A DNA stretch of 64,000 nt, from contig JAWKPF010000021.1 of NCBI GenBank assembly GCA_041390825.1, positions 1 through 64,000 on the forward strand. Direction: 5' to 3'. Both the position numbers and the translations under genes were made by a program. Within the stretch, counting starts at the first letter, position 1, and each line of letters begins with the position of its first letter. The notes under the pieces were generated by a model. That model made no database searches and was not told where the DNA came from. It saw nothing but the letters and a program-made list of their open reading frames with translations. The stretch comes from Thermomicrobiales bacterium. GTDB taxonomy: Bacteria; Chloroflexota; Chloroflexia; Thermomicrobiales; UBA6265. Shown in pieces: positions 9,300-19,021 of this stretch.

Positions 9300-10508
9300 G
9301 CCAGGGCAGTGCCGGCTTGCAGCACCGGCCGCGTCGCAACGACTGTAATGCCACTGAAGAACAGCACTGTGCTGACCGGCGCATCAGGTTCGGCTGGCGG
9401 CCCGAGCTGGAGGAGATAGCGAAGTGAACCGCACTGGCGGAAGGTGAACGATGGCGTGGTCGTCTCCTCAGCCGGACGTTCCAAACCGCCAATTCTTGTG
9501 AGTCCCGGGGAACGCTGCATCGCCAGGCTGGACCCAGCGATAGCTCTCATTCATGGCGCCAATGACCGTGCTCATATCGTCGAACCGCATGTCGGTTTCG
9601 GCAATTTGAACCTGGTCTTCATCGAACTCGATATCGCTGCCGAGCACCACGCCAATCACCATGTTGCCGTTGCCCTCGTCGAGCAGCACGACCAGACAAG
9701 CGCCAGATTCCATCAGGGTGCCTGTCTTGCCGCCGATCACCCCGTCTTGCCCGGAAAGATCTTGTTTGTGTTGGTGAGCGTCATTTCGCGGGGATTCGCG
9801 CCTCTGGGTCGTCAGGGTATAGGTTGGCACGCTGGACGCTTGCGCGATCTGGGGAACGGCGAATGCGTGGCTGGCGATGATCGCCAGGTCGCGCGCCGTG
9901 GTGGTGATCCTCGCCGCATACAATCCGGCGGCGTTGGTGAAATGGGTGTTCTGCAAACCCAGATATTCGGCGGTGGCGTTCATTTCCTGCACGAACTGCT
10001 CGACCGGATCCTGTCGCGCCTTCCGCTGCCAGCAGGTTCGATCCGATGACTCGCGCCATGGCATGCGCCGCATCGTTCCCGGACGGCAGCATGATGCCGT
10101 ATGAGTTGCTCGACGGACAACACGTCACCTTCCAACAACCTCTGATGAAGGACTCGCCGTCCTCGGCGGCCGATGTCGCTCGCGTCGGGCCGCCTACCAG
10201 CGCTTGCCAGTCGGTTGTGTTGTTGGCGATGACGAGCGCGGTCATCAGCTTTGCCAGGGCCAGCCGGGGAGCGGCGCTCATCAGCATTGAGAGAAACAAG
10301 GGGAGCACCGGCTGTGGCGTCTTCGACGAAGACGGCTTGCGCCGTCACCCCTTCGGGCGGAGCGATGGCCTGAAGGCCAGCTGGCGCGGCATTCTCGGTC
10401 CGCGCGCGCTCCCGGCGCCAAGAGAACCGTCGAGATCACCAGCGCCGCCAGACAGCGCAGCATCCGCCCATATCCCGTTCCCTGCACCTTGGACACGACG
10501 ACTCCCAA
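9300..10508 (-). pseudogene. D-alanyl-D-alanine carboxypeptidase (peptidase S11), frame-disrupted
   Basis: This would be a secreted or membrane-anchored penicillin-binding protein that trims cell-wall peptides. A signal peptide is visible (LRCLAALVISTVLLAPGARA). KLMTALVIANNT corresponds to the SxxK region, LPSGNDAAHAMAR carries the SxN motif and VIGGKTGTLMESG carries KTG, all in the family order. The frame changes at least three times. In the conceptual repair of the SxxK region the serine position reads Gly (GLAK), which may be another base error. The C-terminal end is unclear; a domain without a stop may run up to the pseudouridine synthase start. Confidence 0.72.
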
Positions 10509-10674
10509 ACAGTCTTCGAACCCGGGGCGACCGCACCGGGCGCTGCACTCGCGGAGTATACCGACTGCGCGGTCCTTGCCTCGTTCAAAGCCGGATCAGA
10601 GGCGTGCGGTACCATACCAATTGGGCCTGACCATCAGTTCGGCCCTGATTCGACCCGTTTGACAAACCGGTATC

Positions 10675-11432
10675 ATGCCTGATTTCGTCCGCTTTGCAGC
10701 CATTGGCGACCTTCACATTCTTCGCACCACAGTGCCGTCGGACTTTGTGCGGCAGTTGATCGGCATCGAACGACACGCCGATTTTCTGGTGGTGCCTGGC
10801 GATATTACGAATGGCGGTCGATCCAGAGGTCGAACTGGCGGCCGAACTCTTTCGACGCATCGACATTCCCATCGTCGGCGTCATGGGCAACCACGACCGC
10901 CGCACGATGCGCCGGCGTTTCCTCCAGATTCTGGAGTAAGTTTGGTGTCCGGATGCCGATGGCGACACGTGGGTATCTCGGCATCGGTATCGCCGGAGCG
11001 TCCGGTTCGGGTGGCGGATTCTGGCCGGAAGAACCAGCCGGATCCCGTCTCCACCGCGCCTGGCAGGCGCGCTGGCCGGGCGTGCCCGCAGAGGCAGGCG
11101 AATCGCCTGGATGGCGCGCTCAGCACGCTGCAGACTCGACGGCGGATCGCGCTGCTGCATTTCGCGCCAACAACGGCCACGCTGGTTGGCGAAAACCACC
11201 GCTCAAGTACTGGCTGCTTGGCAATTCGGCGCTTGGCAATGTGGTCGGAGAAGCACCGCGTCGATCTGGTGCTCCATGGGCATGCACATATCGGCTCGCT
11301 CTATGGCCAGACTCCGGGAGGAGTTCCGGTCACGTTGCTGCCGGTGTCACCGGCGGCGTATCCATTCATGAAGTGCCGCTCGATCCCGAACTGCCGATCT
11401 CCACGTCGCCACTGATGTTGGCGCGGGTCTGA
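10675..11432 (+). pseudogene. Calcineurin-like metallophosphoesterase, frame-disrupted
   Basis: Metal-binding motifs of the superfamily occur in order: GDLHI (DxH), VVPGDITNGG (GDxxN-like), GVMGNHDRR (GNHD) and DLVLHGHAHIGS (GHxH). They lie in three different frames between the ATG at 10675 and the stop at 11432. The span of about 252 codons is typical. The substrate cannot be told from sequence. It is divergent from the carboxypeptidase gene and 7 bases upstream of the aminotransferase gene, so the two may form an operon. Confidence 0.7.
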
Positions 11433-11439
11433 GACGATC

Positions 11440-12344
11440 ATGCTGGTGCTGGATTTGGCTCGGTATCGCCGTATCTCCCCACGAAGGAAATCCTGGCTGC
11501 TACGTGCGGCTGCCCGAGCGTGATCTTCCGGCCGACCGCTCCATTCCCAAGTGCTGCGCGAGCGGCTCGCCATGCTCCATGACGTCTCGTCGGAGCGGAT
11601 CGCGCTTCCGCACGACGAGCACCGATTCAACCGCTGCTGGAGCGCCAGCGTGACGTGCCCTGGGTGACCTACTCGCCGGGTGGTCATTCGCTTGGCAGCC
11701 CAGCCTCGCTCTCGATCGAACGCGATCGTCGTTTCCGCATCGACACAGCCCAGATCGAAGCCACGCCGCGTGGATCGGTCGCATTGGTGATGACACCGAA
11801 CGATCCGACCGGAAACGCGATTAGTCACAACGGCCGCTCAGCTCGGACGACGGTGCAGTCTCTTGATCCTGGATGAACGGTCGGCCGAGATGCAACGCAG
11901 ATCGATGCCGATCCCGCTGGTGGAGGAGTTCGATTCTGATCGTGCTGGCGCGGTCGTTTGCCGATTGGGCAGGTTTGGGAACAGATGCCCTGGGTATGCG
12001 ATTACCACCGTTGATTGCGAAGACACTGATCGATCTGGCGACCTCGCGACTGCCGGCGTGCACGCGGCGCTGCGGCGGTAAGCAATGCGGCTCAGCTCGA
12101 CGCGATCGCGCATCGGGTGCGACTCGAACGAATGCGGCTCGGTCGGGATGCTGCGCAAGCTCAATTTCCTCGCGCTGTTTCCCAGCGACTCGGATGCGCT
12201 GGCGCAGGTCACACGAGGCGATCGACACGATCGCTGCTGCCTTGCAGGAACGTGAGATTCGCGGTGTTCGCACCCGCCGACGATCGGCTGCGCGAAACCC
12301 TGCGTTTTTCCGCGATCTCGCCGGCAGCAACCAGAGCGCCGTGA
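11440..12344 (+). pseudogene. PLP aminotransferase class I/II (HisC-like), frame-disrupted
   Basis: Fragments resemble the HisC/CobD group of fold-type I aminotransferases. MTPNDPTGNAIS matches the PNxPTGN motif, LILDERSAEM matches the PLP-binding aspartate region, SFADWAGL sits where the family has its PLP lysine, and FAPADDRLRETLRFS is the usual C-terminus. At the lysine position the frame shows Asp instead of Lys, but the zone is full of indels and the residue is unreliable. The substrate is unknown. It is convergent with rph. Confidence 0.55.
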
Positions 12345-12383
12345 CGCCTGGTGGAAATCAGCCGAACCGGGGCGATCGACTGA

Positions 12384-13105
12384 TCAGAATCTGGCAATCG
12401 CTCTTTCTGACATTCGAAGAGTTGATCGAGGCCAGTGCTGGCGAGGACGAGCAGCTCGGTGAGTGTTCCATGCGAGAACGGCGACTTTTCAGCGGTGCCC
12501 TGAATCTCGACGAACGCCTGTTGATCGGTCATCACCACATTGAAATCGACATCGGCGGCTGAGTCCTCCGCATAGTCGATATCGAGGAGCGGCGTCCCGC
12601 GAACGACTCCGACGCTCACTGCGGCAACGGCCGCCTTGAGGGGATCGCGCGACATGCGCCCGTCATCGCGCAGTGCCTACGACTGCGCGAGCGCCACATA
12701 TCCACCGGTGATCGAGGCGCAGCGCGTACCGCCATCCGCCTGAATGACATCGCAGTCGATGATGATCTGCCGTTCGCCCAGCGCCTTCAGATTGACCACC
12801 GATCGGAGCGAACGGCCAATGAGTCGCTGAATCTCGACGGTGCGGCCACCCCATTTACCCTGAACGGCTTCTCGCTGGGTCCGTAACCCAGAAGCGCGCG
12901 GCAGCATCGCGTATTCGGCAGTGACTCAGCCGCTGCCCTGACCCTTCATCCAGCCGGGAACCTTTTCTTTCGACGGTCGCCGTGCAGAGCACATGCGTAT
13001 TGCCCATCTTGATTAGCGCCGAACCCCGGCATTCGGGCGACCGGCAATGATGTCGACGCTGCGAAGCTCCTCCGGGCTTCGCCCACCGATTCGTCCCGCG
13101 CTCAT
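12384..13105 (-). pseudogene. rph: Ribonuclease PH, frame-disrupted
   Basis: RNase PH trims the 3' ends of tRNA precursors. Clear family pieces are present: SPEELRSVDIIAGRPNAG, SALIKMGNTHVLCTATVE, TVEIQRLIGRSLRSVV, RQIIIDCDVIQADGGTR, ITGGYVALAQS, GTPLLDIDYAEDSAADVDFN and FVEIQGTAEKSPFS. At least three frame changes are needed to join them. The ATG at 13105 overlaps the rarA stop (ATGA). The predicted stop near 12384 needs one more shift but gives about 240 codons, exactly the family size. Confidence 0.85.
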
Positions 13106-14443
13106 TCTGCTCCCTCTGGTGTTTCATTCGCTGTTTCGTAGATTTCACGCAACGCGCCGCAGCCTGTTCGTCGATCACGCTCGAACCCGCGAATGTTGGC
13201 CGGTAATATCGCTGCCCGGCGAGATTCTCGGGCAAATTCTGTTGTGCCAATGATCCCCATCAAAGTCGTGCGCGTAGCGATACCCCTTGCCGTACCCAAG
13301 ATCCTTCATGAGCCCAGTGGGGCGTTGCGCAAATGGATCGGGACGGGTCATTGCGCGTCGACTCGACATCCTCGCGCACCGCGCCGTACGCCCGATAGAC
13401 GGCGTTACTTTGGCGCCAGCGCAAGATAGACCACGAGTTCGGCCAGCGCCAACGCTCCTTCGGGCATTCCCAGGAAGTGGATGGCCTGTTGCGCCGCCAT
13501 TGCCAGTTGCAACGCCTGCGGTCGGCCAGTCCGACGTCCTCGCTGGCGAAACGCACGAGCCGGCGCGCGACGTAGAGCGGATCGTCTCCCCGTTCGAGCA
13601 TGCGAGCAAGCCAATAGAGCGACGCGTCAGGATCCGAACCGCGCAAAGTCTTGTGCAGTGCCGAGATCGTGTCGTAGTGATCTTCACCAGACTTGTCATA
13701 GGTGGCGGCGCGGCGCTGGGCGGCTTCCTGACGAGTGCAACATCGATCCGCTTGTCGTCCAGTCCGGCGGCAGCGAACTCGAGCGTGTTCAGCGCGAAAC
13801 GCGCGTCACCGTTCGCCAGGTTGACCAGCAGGTCGATGGCTTCGTCGTCGATCCGAATGTCTCTTCGTCCCAAACCCCGCTCGGTGTCTGCCAATGCAAG
13901 CCGGATGATCCGCTCGATATCGGCATCGGTGAGCGGCTGGAGCACAAACAACCCGCGAGCGGGAAAGCAAGGCGAATTGACCTCGAACGATGGGTTCTCC
14001 GTCGTCGCGCCAATGAGAAATGACCGTACCGTCCTCGACATATGGCAGGATCGCGTCTGCTGCGCCTGTTGAAGCGGTGGATCTCGTCGATAAACAGGAC
14101 GGTTCGCTGGCCATGCATGCCGAGCCGGTCGCTGGCGTCCTTGATGGCGGCGCGCAAATCGGCAACACCCGAGGAGACCGCGCTTACCGAAACGAAATGC
14201 GCGTGTGCAATATGATGATACGGGCGATGGTGGTTTTCCGGTGCCCGGTGGACCCCAAAGAACAATGGAGGAGAGTTGATCGGCCTCGATCGCGCGGCGG
14301 AGCAGCGCCCGGTCCGAGCAGCTTCCGTGACCGACGAGCTCGTCCAGCGAGCGCGGACGCATGCGCGCGGATAGCGGCGCCTTGCGGGCGAGCTGATCCT
14401 CCTTGTCTGCGCTGGAAGAGATCGCTGAATAGAGCTGGACGAC
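13102..14443 (-). pseudogene. rarA: Replication-associated recombination protein A (RarA/MgsA), frame-disrupted
   Basis: RarA is a AAA+ ATPase acting at stalled replication forks. Recognisable pieces are RMRPRSLDELVGH, the Walker A GPPGTGK, LFIDEIHRFN (Walker B), LIGATTENPSFEVNS, DRRIDVAL-type helices and the diagnostic LMKDLGYGKGYRYAHDF. They are spread over at least three frames. The C-terminus ends at 13102 with TGA overlapping the rph ATG. The start is uncertain; about 447 codons fit if it begins just after the small upstream gene. Confidence 0.82.
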
Positions 14444-14459
14444 GAAGGCAACGGGTCGC

Positions 14460-14645
14460 TCAGGGTGCTTCGACGTCGGCTTCGAGCTCGTCGATCTGCT
14501 GATTGAGCAGCAGCATGCGCGCTTCGATTTCCTCGATCGAGGAAACTCCCAGCTCGTTCATATCCTCGAGCAACTCCTCGAGACGATCGAGTTCCTCGTA
14601 GTGCTCGTAGAGCTCAGTGGACTTCGCGTTTTTTGGATTGGCCAC
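14460..14645 (-). CDS. Small acidic coiled-coil protein, unknown function
   Basis: The 61-residue product is rich in Glu and Leu with heptad-like spacing (YEELDRLEELLEDMNELGV, then LLLNQQIDELEADVE), so it is probably a helical or coiled-coil protein. No family is recognised; it has the size of XseB but lacks a clear match. It lies directly upstream of rarA and 19 bases after the membrane protein gene on the same strand, so it is likely co-transcribed. Its frame is intact although rarA next to it is broken. Confidence 0.6.
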   Translation of the reverse strand: MANPKNAKSTELYEHYEELDRLEELLEDMNELGVSSIEEIEARMLLLNQQIDELEADVEAP

Positions 14646-14664
14646 GGCAAGTTCTCGCAGTGAG

Positions 14665-15612
14665 CTACATGGTGACGATCAGGACGGCGAGGACGATTGC
14701 GGCCACGGCGAGGAACTCGACCAGGTCGCGGCGGCGCACCATACCATGCTGGGTCTGCACCAGCAAGATACCGGCAACTGCATAGAATGCGACGAGCAAG
14801 ACGCCGCCGCCAGTCCAGCCGTAGGTGAGCCACCAGTTGACGTAGACCATGGCCACAGACATCACAATGGCGCCGAGGAAAGCATAGAACGCCCGCTGCG
14901 GCATTGGCGCGGTGCCGCGCTCGAGGTTCTCCAGCAGCAGCAGAAACGAGAAAATGGCCACCAGCGGAACGGACCACCAGAGCGACATCTTGTTGAGGTA
15001 GATCGCGCTCAGGCCGAGAAACGCCACCACATGGATGACGATGGTATGGACCGTTGCCGCGGTGCGGAGCGTGGTCTCGGTCGCGTCGTCGAGCAAGTCG
15101 CGCGCCAGCAACGAGCCGCCGACCGCGAAGAAGGCGATCACCGGTCCCGCCACGAACATGGCGGTGCTGTGCAATGTCGCAACCAGCATGATCGCGGCAA
15201 ACATACCGCAGGTGGGAATGATCCAGGCAGTGGGGTAGTCACGGGTGCGGCGCGGGTGGCCCAGCGCGGCGGCAGAGCGCGCTGCCGAGATCTCCGAGAA
15301 CTGGGCGCCAACGGCGATGAGCAAGGTGAAGAGCACCGCCAATCCCCAGAAAAGGGGACCAGTCGTCTCTGTGGCCGGGGTGCCGGTAACCGATTCGCGC
15401 TCCCGCACGGCGAGAATGGCAAGGATGAGCAAGAACGCTGCCGCGATCAGACTGACGACGATACCCTGGCCGTAGACGGGCTGCCGCGCACGCTCGATCG
15501 ACGCCCCGACTGGCGTGTCGGCACGGCTACTCAGGCCTGTTGTTGTTTTGTTGGCGTCGTCCACCGGGGTCACATCGGTTACCCCGGGGGTTATTTCACG
15601 CCCTGCAGACAT
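14665..15612 (-). CDS. Polytopic membrane protein, unknown function
   Basis: The product has about 315 residues with a polar N-terminus of around 45 residues and then about eight hydrophobic segments, for example VVSLIAAAFLLILAILAV, LFWGLAVLFTLLIAVGA and the C-terminal FLAVAAIVLAVLIV. I recognise no family motif. I favour the ATG at 15612 because AGGAAGGG lies 10 bases upstream; the ATG at 15642 is a possible earlier start. It sits between tsaC and the small coiled-coil gene on the same strand. Confidence 0.65.
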   Translation of the reverse strand: MSAGREITPGVTDVTPVDDANKTTTGLSSRADTPVGASIERARQPVYGQGIVVSLIAAAFLLILAILAVRERESVTGTPATETTGPLFWGLAVLFTLLIAVGAQFSEISAARSAAALGHPRRTRDYPTAWIIPTCGMFAAIMLVATLHSTAMFVAGPVIAFFAVGGSLLARDLLDDATETTLRTAATVHTIVIHVVAFLGLSAIYLNKMSLWWSVPLVAIFSFLLLLENLERGTAPMPQRAFYAFLGAIVMSVAMVYVNWWLTYGWTGGGVLLVAFYAVAGILLVQTQHGMVRRRDLVEFLAVAAIVLAVLIVTM

Positions 15613-15666
15613 TGCTGTCGAGCCCTTCCTGTCCGCTCCCATCGTACTTCGGAAGTGTGCCGAACG

Positions 15667-16350
15667 TCACATTCCTGCCGCGACCTCGTCCCAAATGCGG
15701 ATAACCTCCGTCATGGGAATCGCGCCTTCACGAATGAAACGGAGCGTCGCGCCATCGATTGCGACTACGGTGGATGCTACCCCGCCCGGAGTCGTGCCGC
15801 TATCCAGAATGATGTCCAGATCTGTACCGATCGTCTCCGCCACCTCGCGCGCTGACCGGGCGGGGGGTTCCCCGCTTCGGTTGGCGCTCGTGCACGCAAC
15901 CGACCCACCGGCCTTTTCGATCACCTCGATGGCAATGTAGTGATTTGGGAGTCGGACGCCGACCGTATTTCCCGGGCCAATGACCTGGTCCGGGAGACTC
16001 GCTGTGGTGGGGAGGACAACCGTCAACGGGCCGGGCCAGAACGCATCGAGCAACGGGATGACTGCATCGTCCAATGTCACCAGATGAGATAGCGCGTCGA
16101 TCGACGAAACCAACACGGGCAACGGCTGACCGGTCGGTCGTCCCTTGATCTGGCAGAGCCGTTCGACCGCGGCAGGGTGCGCCAGTGATGCCGCAATGCC
16201 GTAGACCGTATCGGTTGGGATCGCCACCACACCGCCGCTGGCAACGCGTTCGGCCGTCCATTCGATCGCGCGCGGCGCCGCCTGGTCGAGGAGCGTGATT
16301 CGATGCGGTTCGTTCGGCTCAGAGCCTGCGACAGATGATTCGGTGTGCAT
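15667..16350 (-). CDS. tsaC: L-threonylcarbamoyladenylate synthase
   Basis: The enzyme forms threonylcarbamoyl-AMP for t6A modification of tRNA at position 37. The YrdC/Sua5 fold is shown by VVAIPTDTVYGIAASLAHP, then the KxR motif in CQIKGRPTGQPLPVLV, WPGPLTVVLP and SANRSGEPPA. At 227 residues it has the short TsaC form without the Sua5 C-terminal domain. The ATG begins at the base next to the uvrC stop, so the two genes are almost certainly co-transcribed. Confidence 0.93.
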   Translation of the reverse strand: MHTESSVAGSEPNEPHRITLLDQAAPRAIEWTAERVASGGVVAIPTDTVYGIAASLAHPAAVERLCQIKGRPTGQPLPVLVSSIDALSHLVTLDDAVIPLLDAFWPGPLTVVLPTTASLPDQVIGPGNTVGVRLPNHYIAIEVIEKAGGSVACTSANRSGEPPARSAREVAETIGTDLDIILDSGTTPGGVASTVVAIDGATLRFIREGAIPMTEVIRIWDEVAAGM

Positions 16351-18186
16351 CTAGAGACTCGCCTTGATCGTGGCGACAAGCCTGGGATTGATACCGTCGA
16401 CCGCCAGCAACTCTTCCTCGCTGGCTTCCCGAATTGCGGAAACCGAGCCAAACTGTTTCATGAGCGCTTTCTTCTTCTTGGGTCCGATTCCGGGAATGGT
16501 GTCGAGACTCGAGACAAAGGACTGTTTGGAGCGCTTCTGGCGATGGAACGACACCGCGAAGCGATGCGCTTCGTCGCGCACGCGCTGCACGAGATAGAGC
16601 GCCTGTGAATCGCGTGGGAGGATAACCGGAATGGGATTGCCAGGCAGATAGAGCTCTTCATTCTCTTTGGCAAGCCCGGCCATCGGAACGTTCAGTCCAG
16701 TTTCCTCCATCGCAGCGAGCGCGGCATTGAGCTGACCTTTCCCGCCGTCGATGATGACGAAATCGGGCAGGGTGGTCCATTTGCCCTCCGTCTCTTCGTC
16801 CCGATCGGCCGCACGCTTGAAGCGGCGCCTGATGACCTCGTGCATGCTGGCGAAATCGTTCGGACCGTCGACGCTCTTGATGTTGAAACGGCGATACTCG
16901 CGTTTGGCCGGCCGCCCGTCCTCGAACACGACCATGCTGGCAACGGTGTTGGTGCCCTGGAGATTCGAGATGTCGAAACACTCGATGCGCCGGGGAAGCC
17001 GCGGAAGATCGAGCGCGTCGGAGAGCTCATTGAGCGCTGCGGTCATGCGCATTTCATCCGAGAGGAACTTGACCCGATTCTGCTCGAGGTTATCGGTTGC
17101 CGACTTGGCGACCATCTCCACCAGCGCGCGCTTCTGACCCCGCTGCGGGACAACGATCTCCACCTTGCCGCCGCGTCGTTCCTGCAACCAGGTGGCAATC
17201 ACCTCATCTTCTCCTGACGGGAGAGGATGTTGGAGAATGAGCCGCGCGGGAATCAATGCGGCTTCGGCATAGAACTGCTCGACGAATCCACCGATCAGCT
17301 CGGACGGTTCGTCCTCGATCCGCGCGCTCATGGGAAAGAACTCGGAGCCGAGCAGCTTTCCGTTGCGGAGGAAACTCACCTGCACACCCGCATCACCCCC
17401 GGGACCTTGAGCGACCGCGATCACGTCCGCATTGGTGCTGTCCGCGCTAACAACCTTTTGCCGTTGCAGGACGTGCTTGACCGCGTCGATGCGGTCGCGC
17501 ACTTCGGCGGCGCGCTCGAAGTTCCAGGCGTCAGCCGCTTGCTGCATCTCTTCCTCCAGTGGCCGGAGGATCTCATCGCCTCTCCCATTCAGAAAAAGCG
17601 CGGCGCTCTCGATTGCCTGAAGGTATTCCGCGTGCGTGGTGGCGCCGATGCAGGGCGCCAGGCATTGTTTGATGTGGTAGTAGAGGCAGACCTCATCGTG
17701 TCCGGTGATCTTCTTCTCGCACTTGCGGAACGGAAAGAGCCGATTCAGGAGATTGAGCGCCTTGTAGGCGGATCCCGCGGAGGTGTACGGGCCGAAGTAG
17801 CGCCCACCGTCCTTGACGATCCGCCTGGTCGAGATGATCCGTGGCCACTCCTCGTTGGTGATCTTGAGATAGGGATACGTCTTGCTGTCTTTCAGCATGA
17901 CGTTGTACTTGGGTTGGAGCCGCTTGATGAGCTCGTTTTCGAGGATGAGCGCCTCGGTGGCCGAATCGGTCCGGATGAACTCGAAATCGGTCACATGCCG
18001 CATGAGCTCGCGGGTCTTGGGGTCGCGCCCCCGCATGGACTGGAAATAGGAACGCACGCGATTGCGCAGCACGATTGCCTTGCCCACGTAGAGCACCGTG
18101 CCGTCGCTGTCTTTGAGCTGATAGATGCCCGGTCCGGTGGGGAGCGCGGACAACCGCTTCGAGAGGGTGTCGCTTGGAGTCGTCAT
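16351..18186 (-). CDS. uvrC: Excinuclease ABC subunit C
   Basis: UvrC makes both incisions in nucleotide excision repair. The 611-residue protein has the GIY-YIG domain at the N-terminus (LPTGPGIYQLKD, VLYVGKA) and a zinc-site-like CLYYHIKQCLAPC. The UVR helices lie around residue 200. The RNase H-like nuclease domain follows (IECFDISNLQGT, FVIIDGGKGQLNAAL), then tandem helix-hairpin-helix motifs at the C-terminus (TIPGIGPKKKKALMKQFGS). The length and motif set are complete. Confidence 0.97.
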   Translation of the reverse strand: MTTPSDTLSKRLSALPTGPGIYQLKDSDGTVLYVGKAIVLRNRVRSYFQSMRGRDPKTRELMRHVTDFEFIRTDSATEALILENELIKRLQPKYNVMLKDSKTYPYLKITNEEWPRIISTRRIVKDGGRYFGPYTSAGSAYKALNLLNRLFPFRKCEKKITGHDEVCLYYHIKQCLAPCIGATTHAEYLQAIESAALFLNGRGDEILRPLEEEMQQAADAWNFERAAEVRDRIDAVKHVLQRQKVVSADSTNADVIAVAQGPGGDAGVQVSFLRNGKLLGSEFFPMSARIEDEPSELIGGFVEQFYAEAALIPARLILQHPLPSGEDEVIATWLQERRGGKVEIVVPQRGQKRALVEMVAKSATDNLEQNRVKFLSDEMRMTAALNELSDALDLPRLPRRIECFDISNLQGTNTVASMVVFEDGRPAKREYRRFNIKSVDGPNDFASMHEVIRRRFKRAADRDEETEGKWTTLPDFVIIDGGKGQLNAALAAMEETGLNVPMAGLAKENEELYLPGNPIPVILPRDSQALYLVQRVRDEAHRFAVSFHRQKRSKQSFVSSLDTIPGIGPKKKKALMKQFGSVSAIREASEEELLAVDGINPRLVATIKASL

Positions 18187-18211
18187 AACGTCTATCTAGA
18201 ACAAGTGTACG

Positions 18212-19021
18212 TCACATTGCAGTCGACACGCCAATCTGCTCGACGGCCTCGACGATGAGCGACCCTGCACGCATTCGCCGTTCGGCGGAAAGGGTAGGGG
18301 AAATGACCGCTTCGATGTCGATCTCATCCGGGGTGCGAACACCAAGGTCCAGATCGGTCGCTGCCTGCACGAGCGGGTCCTCCCAGGGACCGGGACCACG
18401 AAATCGACCGCGCTCGGCCGGCAGGGCGAGCGTCACAAGCTCGGCAACCATGATGTCCGGTGTTGCGAGCAGAAAGGTGAGCTCGTTTTTGCGGTCGCGG
18501 CTGACGATTGCGTAGCGGTCCGGATGCACCGCCAGGGCGATCTCCGCCGTCAGTCCATCGGTGGTTCCGCCGAACCGAGCGCCGGCGCGCACGATCGGAT
18601 GCGCGAACGCTGCCCACAGCCCGATGGCGATCACAGGGCGAGCGGCAGTCTCGTTGCGGAGGTCGTTGATTGCCAGCAGTCGCTGGCTCCCAACCAGCGA
18701 CGAGGGCATCTTGACGGTGCTCAGCCGTTGCGCGCGTGCATCGACATCGACGTCTGTCCAATAACCGCCGCGCCGCAACATGCCGGATGGTGCCGACGAT
18801 GGACGAACCCACTCCGCGCAGGTGGAGAGCGGAACTAGCACTGTGCAAATCTGCTGGATTGTCCGGTCCATCGTCCCGCGTGGAGCGGCCACTGCCGTCG
18901 AGCAGCCGATGCAGTCATCCTGTTGCCCGAAGCAACTCAGCGCGTCGGTGAGGTCGGAGCCGACAACCAGCGTGGTTCTTGCCGGGTCACTCGACGCAGG
19001 GGCATCGCGAACCCGAATCAT
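18212..19021 (-). CDS. Hypothetical protein coupled to the sugar importer operon
   Basis: The 269-residue product starts with an ATG that overlaps the TGA of the permease gene upstream (ATGA), so it is the last gene of the importer operon. No family is recognised. Visible features are a cysteine cluster (SCFGQQDDCIGC) near residue 30-45, no signal peptide and no clear membrane segment. A C-terminal half rich in acidic and hydrophobic stretches contains YAIVSRDRKNELTFLLATPD. The tight coupling suggests a role linked to the imported sugar, but this is inference from position only. Confidence 0.6.
   Translation of the reverse strand: MIRVRDAPASSDPARTTLVVGSDLTDALSCFGQQDDCIGCSTAVAAPRGTMDRTIQQICTVLVPLSTCAEWVRPSSAPSGMLRRGGYWTDVDVDARAQRLSTVKMPSSLVGSQRLLAINDLRNETAARPVIAIGLWAAFAHPIVRAGARFGGTTDGLTAEIALAVHPDRYAIVSRDRKNELTFLLATPDIMVAELVTLALPAERGRFRGPGPWEDPLVQAATDLDLGVRTPDEIDIEAVISPTLSAERRMRAGSLIVEAVEQIGVSTAM

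Noticed and set aside
14617..15855. Plus-strand open frame of 412 codons, rich in His, Asp, Gln and Arg
   Set aside because: It is antisense to the membrane protein and tsaC; hydrophobic genes in GC-rich DNA typically give such charged shadows.
17227..18258. Plus-strand open frame of 343 codons opposite uvrC
   Set aside because: Antisense to an unambiguous uvrC; no motif of its own.
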